Of a stretch of DNA of 64,000 bases, positions 49,001 to 61,445 are shown in pieces (the first letter of the stretch is position 1; the number at the start of each line of letters is the position of its first letter). The stretch comes from Magnolia sinica (taxonomy: Eukaryota > Streptophyta > Magnoliopsida > Magnoliales > Magnoliaceae), in contig NC_080583.1 in NCBI RefSeq assembly GCF_029962835.1, positions 68,867,158 to 68,931,157 on the forward strand, read 5' to 3'. Both the position numbers and the translations under genes were made by a program. Below the pieces are notes generated by a model. The model worked only from the letters and a program-made list of their open reading frames with translations. It did not search any database and was not told the DNA's origin.

Positions 49001-50366
49001 GGGGCACACGGTCCACCAATGATGATCGACGACAGCACCATATAAACATCATCCAGCACCATCCAACATAATCTGGATGGTGCAGATTATAATAAATAAA
49101 TTAAGGTGGGTCCTGCTATCCTGATCAAGTGGACGGTGAAGGAAATAACACATACCTCATGTGGGGTGGTCACCGTCCTAGCTCATGGACGATGGGATAT
49201 AAAACATACACCAAGGTGGCCCCACATGTGGGGTGGGTCCTACAGTCCAAGGACGGTGGACACGAAACACATTCATAATGGGCGCCACCGTCCACTGTTG
49301 GATGGTGTGCATACAAAACATACATCATGGTAGGGTCCACATGGGTGGATGGTGTGAGAAAAATACTTACATCAGTGGGTCCCATGCAGGGCCCACCGTA
49401 ACGTTTATCTGCCATCTAAACCTTTGATAAGGTCACACAGACCCTGGATGAAGAGGAAAACAAATTTCATAATGATCCAAACTTTTGGGACAGCCAAAAA
49501 GGGTTTCAATAGCAGACGTTCAATCCAACTGTTTACTGTGACGTGGGCCATCTGAGTTCCAAATACGGCTGATTTTAGGGGAGCCCACTGTCTTAAAGGG
49601 GACCTACCCAATGCACGGGGTTGATGTTCTCACACATCATGGTGGGGCCCACGGCAGGGATCCATGGTCCCTGCCCGTTCGGCATCCATGCAGCAGAAGG
49701 ACGCTGCTGCGTCCTCTGGTGTCAGCAACAGTAGCAGGCGCTGCTGCCTAATGTGAATTTTTTTTAAAGTGTAATTTTGAGGTTTTTCCTAGGTGGGGCC
49801 CATGTCTAAAGAATCCACCCCGTCCACTAGCTCCTATGGCTCAAGACAAACCATGCAAGCCCAATATTTAATATGTTTTGGCGTGTAGAAAGGTCAAAGT
49901 GAATTTTTAATGGTGAAACCCACTGTTTTCTATGCTATGGCCTGCCACGGGATTAGATTGGCTTCATTTTTCGGCTCAATGCCTGAAATGAGCTGAGGAA
50001 TGGGATGAAAGGTGTGGATTAACCACATACATCAAGGTGGGGCCTGCATGAGCGGCCCACCCAAAGCCTTTATATTATTATATTTATTATTATTATTATT
50101 ATTATTATTTTTTGTTGTTTGTTAGTACACCCACTGACTTCAAAGTGTGTGGTTGTGTCCAGAGTCCCTAGACGCTGGACAGTTTGAATATAACACACAT
50201 TCAAGGTGGGTCCCACGCAGATGTGGCCCACTTGATTAAGATCAATTTGATATTTTTTTTCCCATCACCTAGAAGGTAGGGCCCACATGGCTTGGACGGC
50301 CATGGGGTCCATTTAATGGACGGTTGGACATCACATAACTCATTGAGTGCGCCACAAAATAAAGGA

Positions 50367-50420
<54 letters not shown>

Positions 50421-51035
50421 AGCACCCACAGTTAGATCTTCCCTTCCTTCTTCTGCCAATGCATGCTAGAACCCCAATGGAAGGACTTCAATAGTTGAGA
50501 TCGATCATGGAAGGTGGGATAAGATGGTAGAAAGGTGGGCCACACCAAGTTTTCTCATGGAGGGTTGAGACGTGAGTGGCTTATTTTTTTGGACAATGAG
50601 AGAGATGAGAGAAAGGTGTAAGAGAGAGAGGGAGGTGATGTGAGTGATGGGGAGAGGGATGGTGATGGGTGAAGGGTGTGTACTTGTTGTAAGAAAGAGT
50701 TGACTTAGAGGAGAGGTGGTTGTACTTGACATTAATGTGTGATGTGTACTTGATTGATGGGATTGATGTGATGCTCTCTTGGGATTTACAATGCGTGGAG
50801 TTTTTTCTCAAATTGAACGCCCACATTTCCTGGCTCGGGTATCAATACGTGGCGTCGGAACCGCGACGACGGCATGGTCGCATGGGTATAAGTTTTGAGT
50901 CGAGCCAACTCTGATATATAGGACATGACTCATGATCACTCGCAAACGCTGATAACAGATCGCGGGTCATCGAAATTCAATCGGGAGGACCGCGGAAGCC
51001 TATGGAATGGTACGGGCTAAGATACGAGTCTTACA
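46030..51035 (-). mobile_element. Second copy of the long LTR, inverted and truncated
   Basis: Read on the minus strand from 51,035 (TGTAAGACTCGTATC) it follows the solo LTR in order: GACCGCG-type start, CT-rich part, module-rich part, tandem units, CGATT minisatellite, the GGGTTGGTAGTACGC region and the GCATTGCATCC region. It fades out near 46,030 before the TGTGACA end, so it is truncated. Divergence from the first copy is substantial. Without the CACTA insertion it shows the undisturbed arrangement. The expected right TSD would be ACAAG (51,036-51,040); its partner was not found. Confidence 0.75.
50071..50111. repeat. (TTA)n microsatellite
   Basis: About twelve TTA units with slight interruption. 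A (GA)n tract also lies nearby at 50,371-50,416, inside the inverted LTR copy. Confidence 0.9.
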
Positions 51036-53085
51036 ACAAGAGTTAAATTAACACAGTTTAGTTAACTCGATTATGCTAACTTGGTGATTCCAAACACCCA
51101 TTTTCCCGTCTCTTTCTCTCATCACCATCTTTCTACTTTTTTTTTTTACTTCTTCTCTCACTTTGCTGTAAAACTTCCACCAAGATCTGCACCCAACCAA
51201 TACTGAGTCACCCATGGTCGAGCTAAGTCAATTCGGCAGCTGCATCACACGCCCAACTTCTCTTCAATATTTTTTCTTTCTTCTTTCCTCTTCTTCAATT
51301 TTCCATTTCTTTTTCCATTCCGCCAGGTTTAGAAAAACTACTGGACTTATCAGAACAACTCAACAAGTTGCTTAGTTGACTTGATTCGACTTAACAACAC
51401 CTAGAGCTATACAAAAGTCGAATTAGATCGATCAGCTCGCTCAACTCAACTTGAAAAATCTCAGCTTGCTATAGCTTGAAATTGAATTCAGACTAAGTTG
51501 AGTTGGTTATTGAAGCTCGAAAATATTTTCTGTCGAGTTTGAGCTTGCTCGAGCTTGAATCGACTCGGAGCAAACCTCAAATTGAATTGACTATGATCGA
51601 ATCGACTCGGTGACTCGGTTATTTTGATATTAATGCTACTCGCTGAGTATTTGATGAAATTACTCAACAAAGTGTTGCTTTGGGTGCATACATTATGTTT
51701 CAACAAGAAACGAATGTGTTTCGTTTGGGGATTATCTTATTCAATAATAACAAAGAAAGAAATAGAGAACAATCATCACAATATATATTATTAATTCTGA
51801 ATTCATTTACATCCTCGTTTATCCTTTGATTCCAAAATGCAGCATATATGATAATATATAAGAATCAAATAAGTTCGGATATCAATTTTGGCAGCATTTC
51901 GGTGTGCGATGTGCTTATCTTAATAAGAGAAGAGTTGTGTGGATCCGGATATCAATCCCTTTTCAAAGGAATGCTTGAATCCTAGAAAGACTACAACAAA
52001 TTTAGCAAGTTAAAGGTCGTGAAAAAGTTATTATTAAGATGTTTTTACACAACTTGACCGACAGTTGCGCGGATCCATGAGTTGCGCGGGCCCATGCAAC
52101 TGATCCCTGTTGCATGGTCTGGCATAATTTATCTTTTCTTCTTCTTCTCATTCTTCAATACATGTCAGAAGTATTGGAGTCTTTCTTCTCTGAAGGTTTT
52201 AATCTCATCCTGTCAAATGAAGGGGTGGATGGGTATTTATAGGCTTCTTCACATGTGGAACTTCGATCTCCATGTTGTGGGCTCCATTTTGCAATATTCT
52301 TTTTATGCGGCACGCAACTAATCACATTCATAAAATGAGTTGCGCGGACCCACGCAACTGACATGAATTGCGCGGTCCCGCGCAACTCACATGTCTTCTA
52401 CATTTTTCTTTCATCTTCTTTCTTCTTCATCTTTCCTTATTTCTCTTCTAGTCTTTTCCATCATTTGTAGTTAATTTTATGCTCCAAAAGATGCCCCCTT
52501 GATCCTATGTTTGTTCAACCATCAGAGTAAATAGAGGATCAATTCTTCTATCTCTAGACCAAGTTGTGTGGACCTGCGCAAATCTCAATCGGGTCAATTT
52601 TTCCTACTTGGGAGAGGAATAATTTTCCAGGCCTTCGTAAGAAGTTAGTATTGTGCTAAAAAGCTTTTTAAATACATGCGGGATAATTAATCATCGTTTC
52701 TCGCCTCATAGAGTCTTTGCCGTGTGGTCTCCCTGATTTAGATGCTTCATGTAGGTGCTAATAACACACAAAGAGGTCAGTGCAGCCACAGGCATATATC
52801 TAAAGAAGTGAAAGGAAGTGGGTGCAATCTACGCTGTTCCTTTTGCATAAAAATCTCAATGTTCCCCACCAACTTATGGTTTTAACATGAATTTCCTTTC
52901 CACTCATGTTGGTGAAGACTAACTGCATGGGCAAAAATGTTTAATGCTATTGTCGTTGTTATATGAGTAGAGAGACTATTATTTTTCACCATGCCATGTT
53001 CTGTTCTAAACTTCAGTGTACTGTATGGGAAAATCCAATACACTTACCTTCACAGAATAGTCAATATTCTACCAGAAAGCTTTTC
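51036..53085. other. Intergenic sequence, no gene recognised
   Basis: Contains CTCGAGCTTG-type low-complexity sequence (51,420-51,620) and several GCGCGGRCCCRCGCAACT motifs at 52,070-52,390, which may be part of an unidentified repeat. Open frames here have no domains. Confidence 0.4.
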
Positions 53086-53101
53086 AAAGACATGGGACAA
53101 T

Positions 53102-54006
53102 CTAGAGGGGCCTAGTCCCAGAAAGCCACTTCAGATCGTCTCCAGTCCTTAAGGGGCCTAGTCCCAGTCTTCATTTTCTGGGAAATCTAGAAAGCGAGAA
53201 ATGCCGATCTCTTTGACAACTCTTCTCCTAGCATCGCCAAGGTGGTTGCCTCAGTCCACCATTGGATCTCTTGGATCGGCCCCTCTCTCCCCCCTCCTAG
53301 GACGCTTAATTGCACCACAGTTTCTGCGCTAGCAAACCTTGGTGTTGATGGGGCATCTTTGCAGCCGAAGAAAATGCTAGTGGTCAAGTGGTCGAGACCA
53401 TCGCGAGGCTGGATATAATTAAATGTTGACGGATCGTCGCTTGGGAACCCGGGCCTATCAGGTGGGAGCGGTGTCGGTAGAGGCAGTGAGGGGGAGTTCT
53501 TGTTTGGTTTCTCTTCTAGCTATGGCTTTGGGTCTAACTCTAGAGCTGAGATCAGGGCCATCTGGGAGGGCCTTTCCATTTGTGCCAAGTTGGGTTTCCC
53601 CAAAGTTGATGTGGCTAGCGACTCCAAAACAGTCGTGAGGATTCTTTCAGAGGTATCATCTCCCTCCTAGTCCATGTCTTATTGGCGGTCCAGGATACAA
53701 GTGCTCAAGGGAGTCATGGAAGTATCTTTTTCTCATTCCCCCAGGGAAGCGAATGCGGTTGTTGATTGTCTAGCTAAGATTGATAGTGGCAGCCAATCGA
53801 GTATTTTTTTCAACTCTCAGGCAGATCTCCGAAGCATCTCGAAAGGCCTTCTTTTTCTAGATAAGGTGGGGCTGGGTAACCTAAGAGTGAGATAGATCTT
53901 CTTTGTTCTTTACGATGGGCGGGTCCTCTCCTTTTTGGTCCATGGACCTGTCCAAAATCCCTTATGTAATTATCTCAGATCAATATATACTCTTTAAAAA
54001 ACAAAA
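53102..54006 (+). mobile_element. 5'-truncated LINE with poly(A) tail
   Basis: Flanked by direct repeats AAAGACATGGGACAAT (53,086-53,101) and AAAGATATGGGACAAT (54,007-54,022), 16 bp with one mismatch. The A-rich tail TTTAAAAAACAAAAAAAG stands immediately before the right repeat. Together with an RNase H reading this is the signature of target-primed reverse transcription by a plant L1-type LINE. Only the last approximately 0.9 kb is present. Confidence 0.82.
53178..53895 (+). pseudogene. LINE RNase H domain, with in-frame stops
   Basis: One continuous frame: FWEI, stop, KARNADLFDNSSPSIAKVV, then VVKWSRPSRGWI, stop, LNVDGSSLGNPG (first catalytic Asp), AEIRAIWEGL (Glu), VASDSKTVV (Asp), a third stop after SEVSSPS, then HSPREANAVVDCLAK. 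This is the C-terminal RNase H-like domain typical of plant non-LTR retroelements. The three stops make it non-functional. The order and spacing of acidic residues are preserved. Confidence 0.85.
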
Positions 54007-54022
54007 AAAGATATGGGACAAT

Positions 54023-54870
54023 GAATCATCATTTCTGGGCCGTCCATACATTACAAACAACTGGCAATACATTATGCAAAACTAGATAGATCACATGATG
54101 TTTGTCACTCTGTTATAACCATCCATTTTTACAAGCCATATAGATCATATGCTAGCATAGTCTCACCAACGTGCTTATTTGGAACCTATATCCAGGTCAT
54201 TCATATGATTTTCTAGTGGTGCTGCTACTCACAATGTAGCGATTAAATTGCTACACTCCTGCATTACAGTATGGCAGCTTACTAGATCTTTCATCTGGCT
54301 GGCAAAACATAAATCTGCAACGGCCTGTAAAATAGGATGTTCCATAGTCATCTGGTGGGCTGCACGTGATCGTTGGATATATATATTCTACCAGTTATAC
54401 AATTTTCAACCTATTTGTTTTTTGCTTGTGCATGGCTAGGCTCTTGAGTCGAGCATTTTGTCTTTTGGGCTATGGGGCATACAATGTTGGCCTAGTATAT
54501 GAACAACCAACTTCTCTTTTCCACTGACCTCACCAAATTGGGTTCCTATATAACACGTGATGTGGCCCACTGAATCAGCACCACATACCTCGCTTGCCAT
54601 GAAAAGGGCAAATTTGCCTTTTCATGTAGGAGATTTTACTTTTTTATTTTTAATATGGGTCAAGCATAGGACACATACATGTGATATATTATTATGGGAA
54701 TTTGACCGTATTGACCTTGAAGTTTGGACAAATTAGCTCGGATATCCCAAAAGTGGCCTTCGACAACTTTTGGATATTGTTTCAGACGAAAATGCCCCTA
54801 TCCTTGATTCAGAAGTCGTACCGTCTTGGAGTGAATAAGAAGATACCTTCTTTTTCAAAACCCGAGAAAG
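54023..54870. other. Intergenic sequence, nothing identified
   Basis: Right flank of the LINE. No domains in the frames at 54,248-54,439 or 54,681-54,989. Confidence 0.4.
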
Positions 54871-54872
54871 TG

Positions 54873-55440
54873 ACGGATTGGCTACTCCCCTTGCCACCAG
54901 CCAATGGCTGGTGCTCGGTGGTTTGTGGGCCCCACCACCATGTATGTGTTTCATCCATGCCGCCCATCCTTCTTGCCATGTCATTTTAGTGCTAGGGCCA
55001 AAATATCAGCTCGATTCAATGCTCGTGTGGCCCACATAATAAAAAATAATGTTGACTGCTGAAACTTTGCAGGCTCATTGTGATGTTTGTTAGAAGTGTA
55101 CATTGCCCATGTGAGGACTTTTTGGGCCCAGGCGAGCTGGCTGACAAGGTGGATGAATCAGATCACCCCATTGTGGGCCTTAAGCTATGGTACCAATGGT
55201 TTGTTAGAAGAGGAAGTGAACACGTGGATACCACGATCCATACAACATGACAACTATGACCCATATAGCATGACAACTATGACTCATGCAAACAACGACC
55301 TATATGGGCCCACATTGATATATGTGTATAATCCATGCCGCCCATCCTTTTTATCGTGTCATTTTAGGGGTAGGGCCCAAATATTAGCCTGATCCAGTGC
55401 TCGTGTGGGCCAGAAAATAGAAAATAAAGAATTATAAAAA
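54873..55440. mobile_element. MITE fragment joined to a 23-bp-array element
   Basis: GGATTGGCTACTCCCCTTGC at 54,875 matches the TIR of the expansin-intron MITE, but its partner end is missing. From about 55,111 (GAGGACTTTTTGGGCCCAGG) begins another repeat with ACATGACAACTATGACCCAT units, also seen at 58,252, 58,611 and, inverted, at 63,220 and 63,600. Confidence 0.55.
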
Positions 55441-58040
55441 TTTAGGAAAGCATAGACCTCACTGGGCTTGTGGACCATCGCAAACCACAGACCCAGTAGA
55501 TACCCAGAATTAGAATCTGATACTTGCCAAATGCACCCCACCAATGCCAAAATTGGAATCTGGCACTTGCAAATGAAACTGAGATTCCAGACATTTTAGC
55601 CGTCAGATTTTTTCTAAATATACAGTGAAGGTCTAATGTATTTTCCTACGCCCGTCCACAAATTTTAGGACCCGATCGTAGCACGGTGACCGTTGATCGC
55701 AAATCGGACCCATATGGCCAAACCCCATATCCGATCGTTCTCAAATTTTATATGGCCCTTCATCGGGTAATGAAGCATCTATACTATAAGTTTCATAGCC
55801 ATATGGTCACCAGAATCACCCCAATCACTGGAATAGACCCCACAGGGCCATTTAAAGATCGGAACCGTATGATCAAACCCCGTATTCGTTCATCCGTTTG
55901 TTCCCAAACTTTGCATGACCCTTCATCTGGCCATGAGAGACCTACACACCAAATTTGGTGGCCTAGGGGGTGTTAGGGCTGCCCCAACACCAATAGCGAG
56001 TCCTAAAGGGCTATTTTGGAAATTTAAGGAAACTTTAGGCTAAAGGGCCCAAGTTTAGGAAATAAACCCTAGCTCCTTATGTCATAACTCCCACCACATC
56101 CACCACCACCAAGGGAGTAAAGAGAGAGCTAGAGAGCAAGGAGAGAAGAAAGATAAAGTGAAGAAGAGAAAAAGTGGACCTTAGATCGAGGTGGGGCCAA
56201 GGAAACCCAATCTTGCAAGTCCCTATCCCTCGTCCAAAGGAAAACCCTACATCACAACCCCAAGAATCTTCCATTGATCATCTAGGTAAGATCCCTCATC
56301 CCTTTTCTTGAAACCCTTATGTTAAGAAGGGATTTGCGTGGGATTCTAACACACGAATATTTGCTCTAGGGATTCCGGCCGTTCGACCCCAAAAATTTAC
56401 ATTCCTAGTTCATCTCCCAAGCCTTCAATGATCCGAAGGTATGGACTATTGTTCTTAGGTAGCCCAGCACCAATTATGATATGAGTTTAATGATTTTGTT
56501 GCTTGAATGATGCATTTGGAGAATCTAGGCAAACCTAGGAAAGACCCTACCCTTCATCCTATCGATTCACATGAAATAGTTATAGAATGTTGTTACCTTT
56601 CTTATGGTTTGGTTCCAATGGATGATTGCATGTACTTGTCATGTTTAGTTCTCAGATGATGTTGTGCTTGTCTCTCAAATGAATTGTGTATGGATGATGA
56701 CATGCTCATGTCTTATTTGATTTTCCCATATGGTGTTGCTTTATAGTATGTATGATTCATTACTCTGGTGCATATGATTCCGTAAGATGAAGGAAGTTCT
56801 TAACTTCCTTACTAACCCACACAACTCACATGCACTTTGTTCCATGATAATGTTAGCTTGCTTAATAGGAGCATCTAATTTGTGTAATTGGGATGCATGA
56901 AAATATGATATTGATATGCTAGATGATAACCTAGATAGTTGGTATGTTATGGATCACCATCATACCTTTGGGTTGGTCAGGAACATGAGGAGAGACGGTA
57001 GTTCCATCGGTAGGACTATGCTAGGACTTAACCCGTGAGTTTGGGCGGGTGTGTACGGGTGGCAGTAGTTCGACTACATGGGTCCCTTGTACCCGATGTC
57101 GTTCGTCACGTGCTTGCCTGACTCATGTGGTCTAGCTTACTTACTGGCCAACCTTATTTGTAAACCCTATTTGCTCACATATGTATGAAACCTGGAACAC
57201 CCTACAACCATTGTAGCCCATCGATAGCCAGATTGAAATCAATCCACCGCCTCGTGAGCCGAGCATGGTGGAATGGGACACTGTGTTCGAGCTGTCGGCT
57301 TATGCTAAGGTAACCCGCCTCCCCATAGTGACCGCGAGCGATCCCTTCTTCTTGGTACTCCCTATGTGCTTGAAGTCGGGGATGGGGAACCCGACGGGAT
57401 CAAGGATCGCGGGGTCTTGGCCTCACTCGTTGGGGGTCTTGGCCTCGCAACTAGTTTAGGGTATTGATACGTGGGGTGTATCAGATTCCCCAACATGCTG
57501 GATGAATGAACCTAACTAAGAACTCGACTAACACGATCGCATTGCATCACACTAGTTAGGGTGGCGACTCGACGGTCGAGGTCGCTCTGAGGGAGTGTTG
57601 GTCATATGCGATCATTAGATGGAGTCGCTCAAGGGAGCGTTGTGGCGAGGGCATGCATCATATCATCCATCATGCACATGCATTAATAAGAATAGCTAGT
57701 TGTTTATGAATGGTTGCTTTTCATTAAGATCATATTATAACTAATGCTTGTTACAACTTACGACTAATAGGACCCACTAAGTTGATCACTCACTCCCACT
57801 CTGGGACGGTGTTTTAAAACACCAACCAGACTCGCCTATAGATGTAGGTGATGCAGAGTACGAGGACCCTAATGACGTGAGCCTCGAGGAGGAGGACGAG
57901 TTTTCCTACTTCCAGTTGATGAGTAGGTCTTTATCGGCTAGGTAGATGGGGCGTTGGATCGCTGAGTAGTGGACTCAGCGTTATTCTTTTGGACATACTA
58001 TTCTTTTTACAATTTTGTTGGGTGACGACATGTGTGCCCC

Positions 58041-58075
<35 letters not shown>

Positions 58076-58247
58076 TAACCTCTTTTCATTTCAGTAAACG
58101 TATTGTGGATGTGATTTATGTTCCAAGTAATTCCAAGCTGCGCATTTAAGCCTGATTAAATGCATATTAATGAAAATCAGTTATAAGTGACACTCGAGAA
58201 CTCGGGAGTCGAGTGTATGCACGACCCCCGATTTTTAGGGAGTTACA
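55440..58247 (-). mobile_element. Probable LTR remnant, minus orientation
   Basis: Read on the minus strand from 58,247 it begins TGTAACTCCCTAAAAATCGG, a typical Ty3/gypsy LTR start, and runs through (AT)n at 58,044-58,073 and compositionally uniform sequence towards 55,440. The inner end is not resolved and no TSD was found. No coding region is visible; the frames at 55,686-55,976 and 57,265-57,459 have no domains. Confidence 0.45.
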
Positions 58248-59120
58248 TGCCTAAGTCAGGACTTTTTAGGCCCATGGCGAGCTGACCGACAAGGTGGATG
58301 GGTCGGATCACCCCATCATGGGCCGTTTGGTAGAAAAGGAAGTGAACACGTTGCAAACCACGATCCATGTAACATGACAACCACGACCCATATAGCATGA
58401 GAACTACGACTCATGCAAACCATGACCCAAATGGGCCCACATTGATGTATGTGTATAATCTATGTCGCCCATCCTTTTTGTTGTGTCATTTTAGGGGTAA
58501 GGTCAAATATCAGCCTGATCCAGTGGTCGTGCAAGCCACAAAATAGAAAATAATGTTGACTGTTGAAACTTTCTATGCTCACTTTGATGTTTGTTAGAAG
58601 TGGACACTGCCTAAGTCAGGACTTTTTGGGCCTACGGGGAGCTGGCCGACAAGGTGGACGGAACAGATCACCCCATGGTGGGCCTCGACTCCTCTTATTT
58701 AAAAATAAATAAGTTATTGATTACATCAACCTGACAACGATGACCCTTACTACATTATAACCACGATCCTTACCACATTACAACTACGACCCTTGCCATT
58801 TGGTCGTGGTTGTCAAGTTATATGGGTCGTGGTTCATATGCACTATGGATCGTTATTCTCAACCACAATCTTTTGTAGATGAAAACCACGATCCTTTGTG
58901 CATGTGAACCATGACCCTTCGAATGGATCGTGGTTGTCACGTAGTAAGGGTCGAGATTGTCATGTTATATGGGTCTTAGTTTTCATGGGTCGTGGTTGTC
59001 ATGTTATATGGGTCGTGCTTATCATGGGTCGTAGTTGTCATGTTATATGGGTCGTGGTTATCATGTTATGTGGGTCATGATTGATATAGGTCGTGGTTGT
59101 CATGTTATAGGGGTCGTGGT
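58248..59120. repeat. Composite repeat with 23-bp units, left part
   Basis: Two copies of an arm starting CCTAAGTCAGGACTTTTTNGG (58,251 and 58,610), then 23-bp units GGGTCGTGGTTGTCATGTTA (plus ATAT). At 58,740-58,800 units run in one orientation (ACAACCACGATCC) and at 58,800-59,120 in the other. Confidence 0.75.
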
Positions 59121-59651
59121 TAAAGGTGAGCATTGAGTGGAGTCGGATCGGATTGTGTCCAACTCGACTTGATCCGATTTTTCAAGATCCTGACCCGAAC
59201 TTGATCCGATACGGGACCGAGTCCAGTAGGGCTGATTCGATCTAATCTGCATCCTTGATGGCCTAACCCGAACCGAGATCGACTCGGTTTGGGAAATTGA
59301 ATCGAGTTAGATTGAGTTGAGTCTAGGGAGATAGAGGGAGAGAAAGGAGGAGATGTGGGAAACCGGGAGAGAAAGAAGGAGAGAAAGGAGGAGAGAAGGA
59401 AGGAGAGGAGGGAAATTGGGAGAGAAAGGAGGAGAGATGGGTGGGTGTGGCGCCTCCTTCGGGTAGAGAAAGAGGGGGTTAGGGTTCGTTCGGATTTCAG
59501 ATCGGATCGGTCCGGATTGACCACAATCCGAACTTGATTCGATGTACAATCGGATCTGAGTGGTCCTACTCGATCCGCACCAATCTAAGCCTTTGGTTCG
59601 GTTCAGATTGGGTCGGATTCGCCGGATCGAGTCAAAATCTGCCTAGCTCTA
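59121..59651. mobile_element. hAT-like MITE, 8-bp TSD
   Basis: Left end TAAAGGTGAGCATTGAGT and right end complement TAGAGCTAGGCAGATTTTGA form short imperfect TIRs of the TAGAGGTGGGCA type common in plant hAT MITEs. Flanks are GTCGTGGT (59,113-59,120) and GTCATGGT (59,652-59,659), 8 bp with one mismatch. Removing the element rejoins the 23-bp array in register. The interior has AGTCGGATCGGA-type repeats and a (GAGAAAGGAGGA) stretch; the open frames at 59,120-59,549 are products of these. Confidence 0.7.
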
Positions 59652-59830
59652 GTCATGGTTGTCATGTTATATGGGTCGTGATTGATATGGGTCACAGTTG
59701 TCATATTTATATGAGTCGTAGTTATCATGTTATATGGGTCCAGGTTGTTACGTGACGTGTGCAGTTCGTGGTTGTAATGTAATAAGGGTCGATGTTATCA
59801 TGTTATAAGGATTGTAAGTCAAAGTTACAG
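59652..59830. repeat. 23-bp array, continuation after the MITE
   Basis: About seven further degenerate units of GGGTCGTGGTTGTCATGTTA type. Confidence 0.75.
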
Positions 59831-60386
59831 GAGTCCCACAATGATGTATTTATTATATCCTAACCGTTCATCAATTTTTAGAGATTATTTTAGAGCATTA
59901 GCGAAAAAATGAATCATATCTAAAGCTCAATTAACCACACTAATAATGTAATAGGATAATGATTTTCACCGTTAAAAAATTTATAGGGCCCACCATAACG
60001 TATATTTTCCATCCAATTTGTTCATAAGGTCACAAATACCTGTATGAAGAGGAAAAACATATTTCATGTTGATCTAAAACTTTTGTAACCCTCAAAAGGG
60101 TTTCAATGGTAGATGTTAAATCCCCTACTGCTTTTTGTAGTGTGGTCCACTTTTTCTTTAGATCTGTCTTATTTTCTGTCTCAAGCATTAAGATGAGCTC
60201 ACCAAATGGATGGACGGTTTTGATATAACACATACCTCATGATGGGACCCACAGAATTTGCCCCACCTGAGTTCCTAGTGCAAGAACTTCTTTCACAGGA
60301 AACCGAGTCTGACGGAAGCAGATTGTTGCTATAGCTCACACCAGCTATATAGCTGATGTATTGACGTTAACAAGTTCTGTGGGTCT

Positions 60387-60875
60387 GATCATAAGGTATG
60401 TGTTATATCCAAACTGTCCATCCATTTGGCGAGCTCGTCTTAAGGCTAGAGATGAAAAATAAGATAGATTTAACTATCAAGCGAACCACACTGCAAAAAA
60501 TAATGGGGGATTGAACATCTACCATTGAAACCCTTTTTGGGGTCATAAAAGTTTTGGAACAATATGAAATTTATTTTTCCTCTTCATTCAGGTTTATGTG
60601 ACCTTATGAACAGATTGGATGGAAAATAAACGTTATGTTGGGCCCTGAATTGTTTAACAGTGAAAATCATTATCGCTACTGCTATTTGTGGTGTGGTCCA
60701 GATGATCTTTGAATATGATTCATTTTTTGGATAGTGGCCTAAAATGATCTCTAAAACTAGATGAACGGTGTAGATATAATAAATACATCACTGTGGGGCT
60801 ATGTAACTTTGATCTACTTTGAAATGTTCATACAACTCAGAGCTCTAAGAGCGTCAGTGCTCATCCTCGCACGAC
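60387..60875. mobile_element. MITE-like repeat, GAGCGTCAGYGCTC-end family, copy 3
   Basis: Same start (TTCTGTGGGTCTGATCATAAGG) and end (AAGAGCGTCAGTGCTCAT) as the copies at 3,614 and 13,136. A related module-bearing repeat (59,840-60,260) lies just upstream. Confidence 0.55.
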
Positions 60876-60904
60876 CATACCTACAGCAGTAGGGACGCTA
60901 GATT

Positions 60905-61445
60905 GGAAGCGGATTGCGTACTGAGTAACTCAGTACCCTAAGCGTACTGAGTAAATTCTGTGGGGTCCACCATGATTTATGTATTTTATCCACTCCATCC
61001 ATTCATTTTAAAAGATAATTTTAGGGCTAGAGCATAAAAATGAAGTATATAAAAACCTCAAGTGGACCACACCATAGGAAACAGTGTGAATTGAACATCT
61101 ACCTTTGAAATTTTCTCGGGGGCTACAGAAGTGTTGGATCAAGCTTATATTTATTTTTCCCCCTTTATCCATATCCTTGTGATCATATTAATAGGATTGA
61201 TGAGAAATAAACATCACTAGGCCCCTAAAAAGGTTTCAACAGTGGAAATCATTATTCCCATTGTTTCCTATGGTAAGGTCCACTTGATCTTTAGGTATGA
61301 TTAAATTTTGGGCTCAACTGCTAAAATAAGATGGAAAAATGGATGGATGGTGTGAATAGAGCACATACATTCATGGTGGGCCCGACAGAGTTTACTCAGT
61401 ACGATAAGAGGGTACTGAGTAACTCAGTACGCAATCCGATTTCCG
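60905..61445. mobile_element. MITE with TACTGAGTAACTCAGTA TIR
   Basis: Left end CGGATTGCGTACTGAGTAAC then TCAGTACCCT, right end complement identical over that stretch. The TIR itself contains the palindrome TACTGAGTAACTCAGTA, so each end can fold separately. Facing modules are inside. No TSD was resolved. Confidence 0.72.

Noticed and set aside
59120-59549. 134-codon minus-strand frame
   Set aside because: Lies inside the hAT-like MITE and reads its purine-rich repeats; no domain, no start context.
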